Shown here one piece after another: positions 53,698-61,804 of a stretch of 64,000 bases of DNA. This stretch comes from Mucilaginibacter sp. OK283 (GTDB lineage: Bacteria; Bacteroidota; Bacteroidia; Sphingobacteriales; Sphingobacteriaceae): the NCBI RefSeq assembly GCF_900110415.1, contig NZ_FODR01000005.1, forward strand, positions 425,683-489,682, read 5' to 3'. Each line of letters opens with the position of its first letter. Position 1 is the first letter of the stretch. The notes beneath the pieces are model-generated. The model had not been told where the DNA came from. It searched no databases and was given only the letters and a program-made list of their open reading frames with translations. Position numbers and translations under genes: made by a program.

Positions 53698-53810
53698 GTG
53701 CGATTCCTTCCTTGGGGAAGGGAAGGTAGGGGTTTCTCCAACCATAAGGCAAGAGTAAAAGCATAAAGTAGAAACCCCTCCCTCCACCCTCCCATGGGAG
53801 GGAATCGCAC
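53698..53810. repeat. Long palindromic repeat (GTGCGATTCC family)
   Basis: Left arm GTGCGATTCCTTCC and right arm GGGAGGGAATCGCAC, with GGTAGGGGTTTCT and AGAAACCCCTCCC inner arms. It sits between the NAMPT and PRPP-synthetase-like genes; a fragment of the family is near 50.27 kb. Confidence 0.85.
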
Positions 53811-53862
53811 TGGGCCATCACTTTTTGACCTTACAGAATACCTGTGCCATTAAAATATTAAC

Positions 53863-54771
53863 ATGAAAAAGTTACTGTTCGCGATAAAAGATTATGAATA
53901 CCTGGCCCAAAAGGTAATGGCCTGCGGAACGTTTGAAAAAGGACAAATTGAGGTAAGCACCTTTACCGATGGCGAACGTTACCAGCGCATCCTGTCGCCA
54001 ATTGAAAACCGCGATATTATCCTTATAGGCGGTACAGTAACCGACGAAGCAACGCTTGAATTGTATGACCTGGCATCGTCACTGGTAAGCTACGGGGCCA
54101 ATTCATTAACCTTAGTAATCCCATATTTTGGCTACTCCACCATGGAACGTGCCGTACTAAGCGGCGAGATTGTAACCGCCAAAACCCGCGCACGGCTCAT
54201 CTCTGCCATTCCCAAATCAAACAGGGGCAACAAAGTGGTGTTGTTTGATCTGCATTCCGAAGGGATCCAGTATTATTTTGAACACGACCTGTACCCGGTA
54301 CACGTTTACTGTAAAGACCTGGTGATAAAAGCAGCCCTGAAATACGGAGGCGATAATTTTGTAATGGCCAGTACCGATGCCGGCCGCGCCAAATGGGTAG
54401 AATCGTTAGCTAACGACATGGGCGTAAACGCTGCCTTCATCCTTAAACGTCGCCTAAAAGGCGACCATACCGAAGTAAGCGCCATCAACGCCGATGTTGC
54501 CGGCAAAACCGTAATTATTTATGACGACATGATCCGCTCCGGGGGCAGCATCATCAACGCCGCCCAAACCTACAAAAACGCCGGCGCGGGCGATATTTAC
54601 GTAATAACCACCCATGGTTTATTCATCAATAACGGCATAGAAAAATTAAAAAACAGCGGCCTCATCAAAAAACTCATCAGCTCAGATTCGCACATGAATA
54701 TGCAGGCCATCAGCGATGATAATTTTGTGGAGGTAAACAGTTTGGCGGAGTTGATTTGTTCGGTGATTTGA
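53863..54771 (+). CDS. Ribose-phosphate pyrophosphokinase-like protein
   Basis: PRPP synthetase family, 302 residues. DGERYQRI, IPYFGY, FDLHSEGIQ (H131) and the PRPP loop IYDDMIRSGGS are conserved in position. In the ATP-binding flexible loop the usual YxRQDR reads YSTMER (92-97), so the Arg-Gln pair that contacts ATP is missing. This suggests a divergent nucleotide or acceptor site. Same strand and about 190 bp after NAMPT, so it likely supplies PRPP (or a related pyrophosphate) for that step. Confidence 0.85.
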   Translation: MKKLLFAIKDYEYLAQKVMACGTFEKGQIEVSTFTDGERYQRILSPIENRDIILIGGTVTDEATLELYDLASSLVSYGANSLTLVIPYFGYSTMERAVLSGEIVTAKTRARLISAIPKSNRGNKVVLFDLHSEGIQYYFEHDLYPVHVYCKDLVIKAALKYGGDNFVMASTDAGRAKWVESLANDMGVNAAFILKRRLKGDHTEVSAINADVAGKTVIIYDDMIRSGGSIINAAQTYKNAGAGDIYVITTHGLFINNGIEKLKNSGLIKKLISSDSHMNMQAISDDNFVEVNSLAELICSVI

Positions 54772-55013
54772 GATAAGTTTAACTATATATCAGTTACGCA
54801 AAGTTATTTTTTCGCTGGCGTACTGCGTGCCACGTGTGCCCCGCCGACAGGTGAACAATATGCAATTCGATGAATATAAAGGTCCGCTGTGTATTGTTCC
54901 ATTGTTCGAATATCGTTTATAGCTCCAAATATCGAAATACGACCCTAACATTGTGCTACCCTACACATCTATTGCATAGCATACCTGCTATTTTTAATTG
55001 ATCAAAAAAATCT

Positions 55014-55021
55014 TATTTTTG
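55014..55021 (+). promoter_or_regulatory. -7 box giving a leaderless or near-leaderless transcript
   Basis: TATTTTTG ends 7 bp before the ATG of the kinase-like gene, so the expected start point is at or next to the start codon. A TTTT stretch about 19 bp upstream may serve as the -33 element. Confidence 0.6.
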
Positions 55022-55028
55022 ATTATTA

Positions 55029-55667
55029 ATGAAACCCATCAAAGATGAACTACAAAATATCATTCTCGGAGATGAACCTGCTGGCCAGGCAAGTAAACTC
55101 AAAAAAGTCCAGTCTTTCCTTAGATCAAATGCGTCAACAAGCCTCACAGCTAAAGAACAACAGCGTATCAAAAGTAAAGAAACAGCAGCACTCTTAATTT
55201 TCGGCGAACGGGAGGATCTTTTCTATTTGCCTGCAATTCAGCAAGGTGATTTTATCAGTGAAGGTGCTGAACAAAAGGTATATCGGCTCAACGGCACTCA
55301 TGTAATTAAAACCAATGGTGGCATTTTCTACGAAAGCTGGCTTGATTATTTCAATAGCCTGATTATTCATAATTACTTTTTCCCGGCTACTGCTTATGTC
55401 TTCCTCGGTTTCAAAATGATCGATGACGAACTGAATGCGGTAGTTATGCAAGAGTTTATAGTTGCATCTGAACCAACTGAACTTGCTGCTGTTAAAGAAT
55501 TTTTAGAATTCAACCATTTTAAAAATAGGCGTAACAACGACTATTTTAATACCAGTTTAGGCTTGATCTTTGAAGATCTGCACGACGAAAACATCCTCTC
55601 CTCTGACGGTGTGCTTTTCTTTATCGATACTATTTTTTACTTAACACCGGATTTTTACACTTCATAA
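55029..55667 (+). CDS. Protein-kinase-fold protein (polyvalent-kinase-like)
   Basis: Protein of 212 residues with a degenerate kinase layout. A glycine-poor loop and beta-3 lysine appear as GAEQKVYRLNGTHVIK (K94), a hinge-like segment as VVMQEFI, a catalytic loop as EDLHDENIL (D183, N188) and a DFG-like FID (D200). Relatives known to me occur in polyvalent proteins of phages and conjugative elements. The compact size suggests a C-lobe reduced to the minimum. It might phosphorylate proteins or small molecules. The neighbouring NAD operon may be coincidental. Confidence 0.6.
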   Translation: MKPIKDELQNIILGDEPAGQASKLKKVQSFLRSNASTSLTAKEQQRIKSKETAALLIFGEREDLFYLPAIQQGDFISEGAEQKVYRLNGTHVIKTNGGIFYESWLDYFNSLIIHNYFFPATAYVFLGFKMIDDELNAVVMQEFIVASEPTELAAVKEFLEFNHFKNRRNNDYFNTSLGLIFEDLHDENILSSDGVLFFIDTIFYLTPDFYTS

Positions 55668-55754
55668 GCATCCCCCTGCTATCTTAATAATCTTATTAGT
55701 GTTGTGTTATACTGCCCATTTTCTGGAGGTAAATTATATCATAAATTCGCACCA

Positions 55755-56459
55755 ATGTTCCACTTCAAACAATTCAGCGTTGACCAAAGCGGCTGCGCCA
55801 TGAAGATTAATACAGATGGTGTTTTGCTTGGCGCACTGGCAACTGCCGATGCCCCAAAATCTATATTGGATATCGGTACCGGAACCGGTGTTATTGCCTT
55901 GATGCTGGCCCAGCGTTTTGCTAATGCACAAATTGATGCTGTAGAGATTGATGAAAACGCGGCGAAGACTGCCGGGAGTAATTTTGAAAACTCCCCTTTT
56001 GCGGATAGACTTGCTGTTTACCTTTCGGGTTTCCAGGAGTTTTTCAAAACCTATCCTGAAAAGCGGTATGATGTTATAGTTTCCAATCCGCCTTTCTATA
56101 TCAATTCCTTGTTGTCGCCCGGTGCGAAGAAGAACCAGGCTAAACATGCAGACGGAAGGTTTTTTGAAGAATTAATCAAATCCGTTTCTAATCACCTTGC
56201 CGGCAATGGGGTTTGCTGGCTGGTGTTGCCGCCGGATACGGCTGAAATAGTAAAGGTCCTGGCCGAAAGAAACGGATTGTACTTGCAAAAGGCCATAAAA
56301 ATCAGGTCTTTTGAAAAAGATGAGCCTCACCGGGAAATTTTGATGCTGGGTTTTCAGGAAATTTCGACAGAAATAGCTACTTTAACCATTTATAAAGATG
56401 TAAATGTTTATTCTGAAGAATATAAACGTACATTACAGCCTTATTTTTTAGCCTTTTAG
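55755..56459 (+). CDS. trmN6: tRNA1(Val) (adenine37-N6)-methyltransferase
   Basis: SAM-dependent methyltransferase of 234 residues (YfiC/TrmN6 family), from the ATG at 55755 (MFHFKQFSVDQ). The start KQFSVDQSGCAMKINTDG is typical, with the SAM motif ILDIGTGTGVIAL and the catalytic VSNPPFY. It is followed after 1 bp by a small membrane ORF. Confidence 0.92.
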   Translation: MFHFKQFSVDQSGCAMKINTDGVLLGALATADAPKSILDIGTGTGVIALMLAQRFANAQIDAVEIDENAAKTAGSNFENSPFADRLAVYLSGFQEFFKTYPEKRYDVIVSNPPFYINSLLSPGAKKNQAKHADGRFFEELIKSVSNHLAGNGVCWLVLPPDTAEIVKVLAERNGLYLQKAIKIRSFEKDEPHREILMLGFQEISTEIATLTIYKDVNVYSEEYKRTLQPYFLAF

Positions 56460-56460
56460 C

Positions 56461-56634
56461 ATGAGAACCTTATCAATAATCTTAACAATTTTGTTAATTG
56501 TACCATTTTTGGGCTGCTTATTTATAGCTTACCAAAGCTACTCCCTGACAATTGGGCTTTCGTTTTCTCATCAAAGTGATAAAAGGCTTTTGATGCGGTT
56601 GGTCTGGCCTGCATTTACTTGGAGAAGCTTTTGA
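56461..56634 (+). CDS. Small single-helix membrane protein, 57 residues
   Basis: Starts MRTLSIILTILLIVPFLGCL one base after the trmN6 stop codon, which suggests translational coupling. One membrane helix at about residues 4-24, then a short polar region ending RLVWPAFTWRSF. No homologue is recognised. Its position makes it likely to be expressed, but the short length leaves doubt. Confidence 0.5.
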   Translation: MRTLSIILTILLIVPFLGCLFIAYQSYSLTIGLSFSHQSDKRLLMRLVWPAFTWRSF

Positions 56635-56639
56635 CTTCA

Positions 56640-56808
56640 GTGCCGCTGCCGCGAGTTTAGCGCAGCGTAACTCGTGGTTAACCATTATGTAAGCTTCCAG
56701 CTTACGAAATTCAGCTGAAAGCTGAAACCATGATACACACGGGCTGAAAGCCCGCGTGAGCTATTTGTTTTATGTCTTAACTCTTGATTCTTGACTCTTG
56801 ATTCTTGC
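56640..56808. repeat. Palindromic elements plus heptad repeat
   Basis: CGCGAGTTTAGCGCAGCGTAACTCG-like arms (in shorter words: CGAGTT/AACTCG), TAAGC-TTCC-AGCTTA, CAGCTGAAAGCTG and GGGCTGAAAGCCC palindromes. From 56777, CTCTTGATTCTTGA repeats (7-nt period) are the reverse complement of the block near 17.81 kb. Confidence 0.7.
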
Positions 56809-56831
56809 CTCTTTAAAACTATCTTTACCCC

Positions 56832-57329
56832 ATGACCCAAATTGGCCTGATATCCGATACCCACAGCTACCTCGACGAAGCCGTTTTTAAACACTTTGAA
56901 AACTGCGATGAGATTTGGCATGCCGGCGATTTCGGCACCATCGAACTTGCTGGCCGGCTGGCAGCCTTTAAGCCGCTCAAAGGTGTTTTTGGAAATATTG
57001 ATGATAAAGATGTCCGTGAGATATACCCCGAAAACCTGCGCTTTAACTGCGAGGGCGTTGATGTGTGGATGACACATATAGGCGGTTACCCCGGCAGGTA
57101 CAGCCAGCATATTAAGGCCGAAATTTACAGTAATCCGCCCAAGCTATTTATCACGGGGCACTCGCATATTTTAAAAGTAATACCCGACAAGAAACTACAC
57201 CTGCTGCACCTCAATCCCGGCGCGGCGGGCAAGCAAGGCTGGCACAAAGTACGCACCCTGATGCGCTTTAATATCGATGGCGAAAAGATCCAGGATTTGC
57301 AGGTGATAGAATTGGCCGGAAGGTATTAA
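56832..57329 (+). CDS. Metallophosphoesterase, YfcE/MJ0936-like
   Basis: Cytoplasmic phosphodiesterase of 165 residues. Metal ligands appear as LISDTHSY, HAGDFG, GNIDD, THIGGYPG and TGHSH in the usual order. Small members cleave phosphodiesters such as bis-pNPP in vitro; natural substrate unknown. Monocistronic. Confidence 0.92.
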   Translation: MTQIGLISDTHSYLDEAVFKHFENCDEIWHAGDFGTIELAGRLAAFKPLKGVFGNIDDKDVREIYPENLRFNCEGVDVWMTHIGGYPGRYSQHIKAEIYSNPPKLFITGHSHILKVIPDKKLHLLHLNPGAAGKQGWHKVRTLMRFNIDGEKIQDLQVIELAGRY

Positions 57330-57496
57330 AACCACCGGTTAAACAGGAACTTCTTAAACGACTAAAACCTGAATTTTTTTGTAGATTTTTTGTAGATATT
57401 TTGTTGCTTTTTTGACTATTTGTACCTGTTTTTTGTGCTTTTTTGTGCCAAATTTGAACAGAAACGCAGTTTTAAGAAGTTTTGGGAGTGCAAAAA

Positions 57497-57967
57497 TTAC
57501 ATCAATCCAGCCTTTGCATTTTCAACCTCAAAAACAGAATCGATAAGCAGCGGCGCACGCTTGCCGGCGGCTACGGCCAGCTGGTCGCAACGCTCATTTT
57601 CGGGATGGCCGTTATGGCCGCGTACCCAGGTGAATTTTACCTGGTGCAGTTTGCTAACATTTAAATAACGCATCCAAAGGTCCTTGTTTTTTTTGCCGGC
57701 AAAACCTTTGGCAACCCAGCCATTAACCCAGCGTTTTTCGATAGAATCGATCACATATTTAGAGTCGGAAAAGATCATAACCTGCTGATTAGGTGTTTTT
57801 AACGCCTCCAGGCCTTTAATAACGGCCATTAGCTCCATCCGGTTATTGGTAGTTTTACGAAAACCTTCGGATAGTTCCTTATAATGTTGCCCCGAGCGCA
57901 ATATCACTCCATATCCTCCTGGTCCCGGGTTACCACTTGATGCACCGTCTGTAAAAATCTCGATCAT
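57497..57967 (-). CDS. rnhA: Ribonuclease HI
   Basis: Cleaves RNA in RNA-DNA hybrids; 156 residues. The catalytic acids are in FTDGASSGNPG (Asp), NRMELMA (Glu), FSDSKYV (Asp) and ENERCDQLA (Asp), with the HxxxxHPxNE region GHNGHPENE. Includes the basic protrusion WVNGWVAKGFAGKKNKDLW. Its start is close to a heptad-repeat block. Confidence 0.95.
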   Translation of the reverse strand: MIEIFTDGASSGNPGPGGYGVILRSGQHYKELSEGFRKTTNNRMELMAVIKGLEALKTPNQQVMIFSDSKYVIDSIEKRWVNGWVAKGFAGKKNKDLWMRYLNVSKLHQVKFTWVRGHNGHPENERCDQLAVAAGKRAPLLIDSVFEVENAKAGLM

Positions 57968-57974
57968 TTATTAG

Positions 57975-58097
57975 TTTATGGTTAATGGTTCATAGATCAT
58001 GGTGTGATTAATAAACCGTTATCGGGCAAAAATAATAAACTTTATTAGTTTAACATCAGTTCGAAGCGGCCATGAACCATGAACTATTAACCATCAA
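57975..58097. repeat. Inverted pair of heptad repeats
   Basis: TTTATGG, TTAATGG, TTCATAG, ATCATGG at 57975-58002 is roughly the reverse complement of CCATGAA, CCATGAA, CTATTAA, CCATCAA at 58070-58097. The pair could fold into a hairpin with a loop of about 67 nt. It spans the gap between rnhA and the ATPase gene and includes the last codons of the latter. Confidence 0.7.
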
Positions 58098-60180
58098 CTT
58101 TCTTCACTTTCAGCCTCAACGAATTACCAATTACCACCACGTCAGAAAAAGCCATGGCAAAGGCGCCAACCATGGGGTTTAAAAAACCGAATGCCGCCAC
58201 CGGTATGGCTATAATGTTATAGGCAAAAGCCCAAAACAGGTTTTGTTTAATGGTAAGCAGGGTGTGCTTACTAATCTGCAAAAATTTAACAACTGAATGT
58301 AAATCAGTATTTAACAACACCACACTTGCCGATTGGATAGCTACCTGGCTGGCATCGTTCATTGATACACCCACATCGGCCCGGGTGAGGGCAGGGGCGT
58401 CGTTTATGCCGTCGCCTATCATTATGGTTTTACCCTTTTGTTTGTATATGTCAATTACCTTCAACTTTTCATCGGGAAGTCTTTCGGAGTGGACTTCAGT
58501 AATACCTATCTGGCTGGCAACTTTCAAACAGCGGTTTTTTTTATCTCCGCTTAAAAGTACAGGTACAATTCCCATTTTTTTAAGTTTCGTTATCAGTAGG
58601 GCTGTTTCGGGCTTAATCTCGTCGTCTATGGCAACCTGGGCCAGCAATTGCTGGTTTTTATAAAGCGAAAGGTTGAAATTATCTTCCGTGCTTTGTTTGG
58701 CAGTTCCTAAAAAGTAATGATTGCCCTGTACGTCTTCTGCACGCATTCCTAACCCCTTTTCTTCTTGAACAGATTTTAAGATCACTTTTTGCTGCGGTAG
58801 TTTTTTTAAACCGTCGACCAATGATTTGGCAATAGGGTGGTTTGAACGTTCTTCAATAGCGGTGATTATGCCCCGGATTAATTCCAGGTCTGTACCGGCT
58901 TCTGCTTTGATCTTGTTAATGCTGAACTTCCCTGTGGTCAGTGTGCCTGTTTTATCAAAAACTACGTATTTGGTATTTGCAACAGCTTCAATAGTATCTC
59001 CCCCTTTAATCAGGATGCCATTTTTTGCAGCCCGCCCCAAGCCAACCATAACAGCTGTGGGGGTAGCCAAACCCATAGCACATGGGCATGAAATAACCAG
59101 CACGGCAATGGCATTCATCAATGATTTTTGCAAGCCCGCGTTGCCTACAAAATAGGTTAACGTAAATGTGATCAATGATATCAATATAACTGCAGGTACA
59201 AATATTGATGCTGCCTTATCGCCCAATTTCTGAACAGGGGGCTTGGCGGCTTGTGCTTTTTTCATCAGATCGATAATCTGCGACAGGACGGTATTGGAGC
59301 CAACTTTGGTGGCCAGCATATGGAAGTTTCCATTAACTACTATAGTACCGCCAATAACTTTATCATATTTATCTTTTTCAACCGGTATGCTTTCGCCGGT
59401 AAGCATGGCTTCGTCAACAGAGGCGTTGCCTGAAAGAATCTCGCCATCAACGGGCACCTTGTCGCCCTGATTTACCACCAGGGTATCCCCCGGGCGAACA
59501 TCTTTGGCGCTAATTATTTCAATAGCTCCATTCACCATCCTGTTGGCATTTACCTGTTGAAATTTTATCAGATCTTTTACTGCCGACGTAGTTTGCGTAA
59601 CCGAACGTTTTTCTAAAACGTTACCCAATAATACCAATGTGATGATGGTAGCGCAGGTTTCATAAAACTGGTATCGCCCGCCTAAAGCCTGAATAGTACC
59701 AACAAGGCTATAAACGAACGCCGATGTGGAACCAATAAATATAAGTACATCCATATTAGGCACACCGGCTTTAACCGAATTCCAGGCACTTTTTCCAAAA
59801 TGCAGGCAGCCCGCAATAAAAACAGGCAGGCATAAAAGTAGCTGTACCATGGGCCGATGTAGAAAATGCCATGGCAGCAGCATATGCAATAAAAGTGGCG
59901 CTGTAAAGATGGCGCAGAAGATAAATTTGTTCTCTACCAGTTCATAAAACGGCGGCGAATGCTGGTTGAGATCATCAATTACTTTAAATCCCAAATTTTC
60001 TATGCCTTTTATCACATCGGGCAATTTGGAATCGTCTTCGGTTGAAAATTTTACTTCCTCGCCGGCAAAGTCAACCAATATATTATGTAACCCTTTTTTT
60101 TCAAGGAGTTTATGAATAGACATGGCGCAATTATTACAATGCATCCCGGTCACGTTCAGTTCAATTAATTGCTCAGCCAT
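58087..60180 (-). CDS. copA: Heavy-metal P1B-type ATPase, Cu(I)-type
   Basis: Copper exporter of 697 residues. An N-terminal HMA domain carries GMHCNNC (C15, C18). Eight membrane helices follow, with the ion-binding CPC in VISCPCAMGLATP, phosphorylation site DKTGTLT, GDGINDAPAL hinge, and the last helices bearing YN and MAFSD (usually MAFSS) motifs. These point to Cu(I). The ATG at 60180 is chosen because the -7 box TAAATTTG lies at 60186-60193, which overlaps the upstream start at 60198. Confidence 0.93.
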   Translation of the reverse strand: MAEQLIELNVTGMHCNNCAMSIHKLLEKKGLHNILVDFAGEEVKFSTEDDSKLPDVIKGIENLGFKVIDDLNQHSPPFYELVENKFIFCAIFTAPLLLHMLLPWHFLHRPMVQLLLCLPVFIAGCLHFGKSAWNSVKAGVPNMDVLIFIGSTSAFVYSLVGTIQALGGRYQFYETCATIITLVLLGNVLEKRSVTQTTSAVKDLIKFQQVNANRMVNGAIEIISAKDVRPGDTLVVNQGDKVPVDGEILSGNASVDEAMLTGESIPVEKDKYDKVIGGTIVVNGNFHMLATKVGSNTVLSQIIDLMKKAQAAKPPVQKLGDKAASIFVPAVILISLITFTLTYFVGNAGLQKSLMNAIAVLVISCPCAMGLATPTAVMVGLGRAAKNGILIKGGDTIEAVANTKYVVFDKTGTLTTGKFSINKIKAEAGTDLELIRGIITAIEERSNHPIAKSLVDGLKKLPQQKVILKSVQEEKGLGMRAEDVQGNHYFLGTAKQSTEDNFNLSLYKNQQLLAQVAIDDEIKPETALLITKLKKMGIVPVLLSGDKKNRCLKVASQIGITEVHSERLPDEKLKVIDIYKQKGKTIMIGDGINDAPALTRADVGVSMNDASQVAIQSASVVLLNTDLHSVVKFLQISKHTLLTIKQNLFWAFAYNIIAIPVAAFGFLNPMVGAFAMAFSDVVVIGNSLRLKVKKVDG

Positions 60181-60185
60181 AATGA

Positions 60186-60217
60186 CAAATTTAGCCATTA
60201 ATTAAAATTGTTCTAAA
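60186..60217 (-). promoter_or_regulatory. Promoter of the copper ATPase gene
   Basis: On the minus strand TTTA, 20 bp, TAAATTTG. The predicted start point falls at about the ATG at 60180, implying a leaderless or nearly leaderless transcript. Confidence 0.7.
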
Positions 60218-60252
60218 TAAAAGCGGTAAGCTGAATGTAATTTTAAAAAGAG

Positions 60253-60283
60253 TTTGCAAATAGGCCGAAGATTTCTATTTTTG
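60253..60283 (+). promoter_or_regulatory. tRNA-His promoter
   Basis: TTTG, a 19-bp spacer and TATTTTTG, a consensus match, about 13 bp before the tRNA. Confidence 0.85.
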
Positions 60284-60296
60284 CACTCTCCAAACG

Positions 60297-60370
60297 GTAG
60301 ATGTAGCTCAGTTGGTTAGAGCATCGGTTTGTGGTACCGAGGGTCGTGGGTTCGAGCCCCATCATTTACC
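60297..60370 (+). tRNA. tRNA-His (GTG)
   Basis: Cloverleaf folds fully: acceptor GTAGATG/CATTTAC, D-arm GCTC/GAGC, anticodon stem TCGGT/ACCGA with loop TTGTGGT (anticodon GTG), and T-arm GTGGG-TTCGAGC-CCCAT. The base before the gene is G and the discriminator is C, giving the G-1:C73 identity pair of tRNA-His. CCA is not encoded. The 3' end is likely an integration site, as a tyrosine recombinase gene begins 174 bp downstream. Confidence 0.97.
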
Positions 60371-60377
60371 CCTTTCT

Positions 60378-60413
60378 AAAAAGCCTTTTTACAGCAGTAA
60401 AAGGGCTTTTTTT
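60378..60413 (+). terminator. Terminator after tRNA-His
   Basis: AAAAAGCCTTTTTAC and GTAAAAGGGCTTTTTTT arms with a 4-nt loop, just after the tRNA. Confidence 0.85.
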
Positions 60414-60544
60414 ATGCCCTCAGGGCAGTTTTTCGATAAAAAATGAAATTCGTCAGTTGATAGCTGATGCGTTGTGTTTAACACGAAAAACTGCCCAACT
60501 TGACGAAAATGTTTTACAAATGTTTTACAACGGATTTCGTCAGT

Positions 60545-61804
60545 ATGGCTACAATCAAAGAAGTGGTTCTTAAACACCACAAAAAAGAAGACGGTACTTA
60601 CAACATTAAGTTTCGATTGACTCACAATCGAAAAGTTACTTACATTAACACAAACCATTTCGCTGGTGAAAAGCAACTTAAAAAAGACTTTACTGTAAAA
60701 GACAGGTTTTTGCTTTCCGTGATTTCAACCGAAATTGCAAAATACCGAATGAGGTTGCTGGAGTTGGATCGTATGCTGGTGCATTTAGATGTCAAGCAAT
60801 TGGCAAGTCGCTTGACAGAACCCGATGAAAATGCCGTAATTGATATTATCGCTTTTGCAAGACAATATGTGAGCGAACTAAAAGAGCAAGGCAGGAAGGG
60901 GAGTGCCTATCCGATATTAACAGTTATAAATAGCCTGTGTGATTATTTCGGAAGTCAAAAGGTGGAGATAGATAGAATAAATTCGATAATGTTGCCCGAC
61001 TATGAAAGGTACCTAAGAAAGGAAAGAAGGTTCAAACGTAAAAATCAATTCGGAAAAGATGTTAATTATGTTAGCAAGGGGCTTTCTGATTCGGGTCTCC
61101 ATAATCACATACGTGACCTTAGAACCCTTTTCAATGCTGCAAGGGACAGATTTAATGATGAAGACCGGGGCTTAATCAGGATCAAACACTATCCATTCAA
61201 AAAGCATAAGGTAATCGAAGCTCCGATGACAGCAAAAAGAGCGTTAACTGTCAAACAAATAGTTAAAATCCTCGAGTTTAATTGCATTCCAGGTTCACGA
61301 GCAGAATTAGCAAAGGAAATCTTCCTTCTATCATTTTATATGTGCGGGATGAACGCTAAAGATATCTATGACCTTAGCCAATCGTCCATTGTGAAAAATA
61401 GGGTGAATTATAACCGGTCAAAAACCAGAAAACGGAGAAAGGACAGCGCGTTTATAAGCATAAATCTCATTCCGGAGGCCTCTCCACTATTGTTCAAACA
61501 TATAGGCAGACTGCGAGAGAGGTACGCGGAATCCAGTAACTTTAATAAAGCACTTAATAAAGGGTTGAAGGAAATCGGCGAGGCAAAAGGTATTCCATCA
61601 TTGACTATGTATTGTGCTCGCCATTCATTTGGTAGTATAGCCCGGAATGAATGCCGGTTTTCGAAAGATGATGTAGCATTTGCTCTAAATCACATTGATC
61701 ACACAACAAGAACGACAGATATTTATATCAAGCCCGATTGGCAAATAATAGATGATGTCCAGCTTAAAGTTGTGTCATTGTTGAACCTAAGGAGAGGTAA
61801 ATAA
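60545..61804 (+). CDS. Tyrosine-type site-specific recombinase (integrase)
   Basis: Recombinase of 419 residues, from the ATG at 60545 (MATIKEVVLKHHKKEDGTYNI). An N-terminal Arm/SAM-like domain with the ITY-type start RLTHNRKVTY is followed by a catalytic domain: box II CARHSFGSIA (R359, H360), LNHIDHTT, and the nucleophile Y394 in TDIYIK. In box I, where many relatives have LRGM, this one reads MCGM, so the first catalytic Arg may be absent or shifted. It belongs to the family of Bacteroidota mobile-element integrases. The tRNA-His just upstream is the likely attachment site. Confidence 0.92.
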   Translation: MATIKEVVLKHHKKEDGTYNIKFRLTHNRKVTYINTNHFAGEKQLKKDFTVKDRFLLSVISTEIAKYRMRLLELDRMLVHLDVKQLASRLTEPDENAVIDIIAFARQYVSELKEQGRKGSAYPILTVINSLCDYFGSQKVEIDRINSIMLPDYERYLRKERRFKRKNQFGKDVNYVSKGLSDSGLHNHIRDLRTLFNAARDRFNDEDRGLIRIKHYPFKKHKVIEAPMTAKRALTVKQIVKILEFNCIPGSRAELAKEIFLLSFYMCGMNAKDIYDLSQSSIVKNRVNYNRSKTRKRRKDSAFISINLIPEASPLLFKHIGRLRERYAESSNFNKALNKGLKEIGEAKGIPSLTMYCARHSFGSIARNECRFSKDDVAFALNHIDHTTRTTDIYIKPDWQIIDDVQLKVVSLLNLRRGK

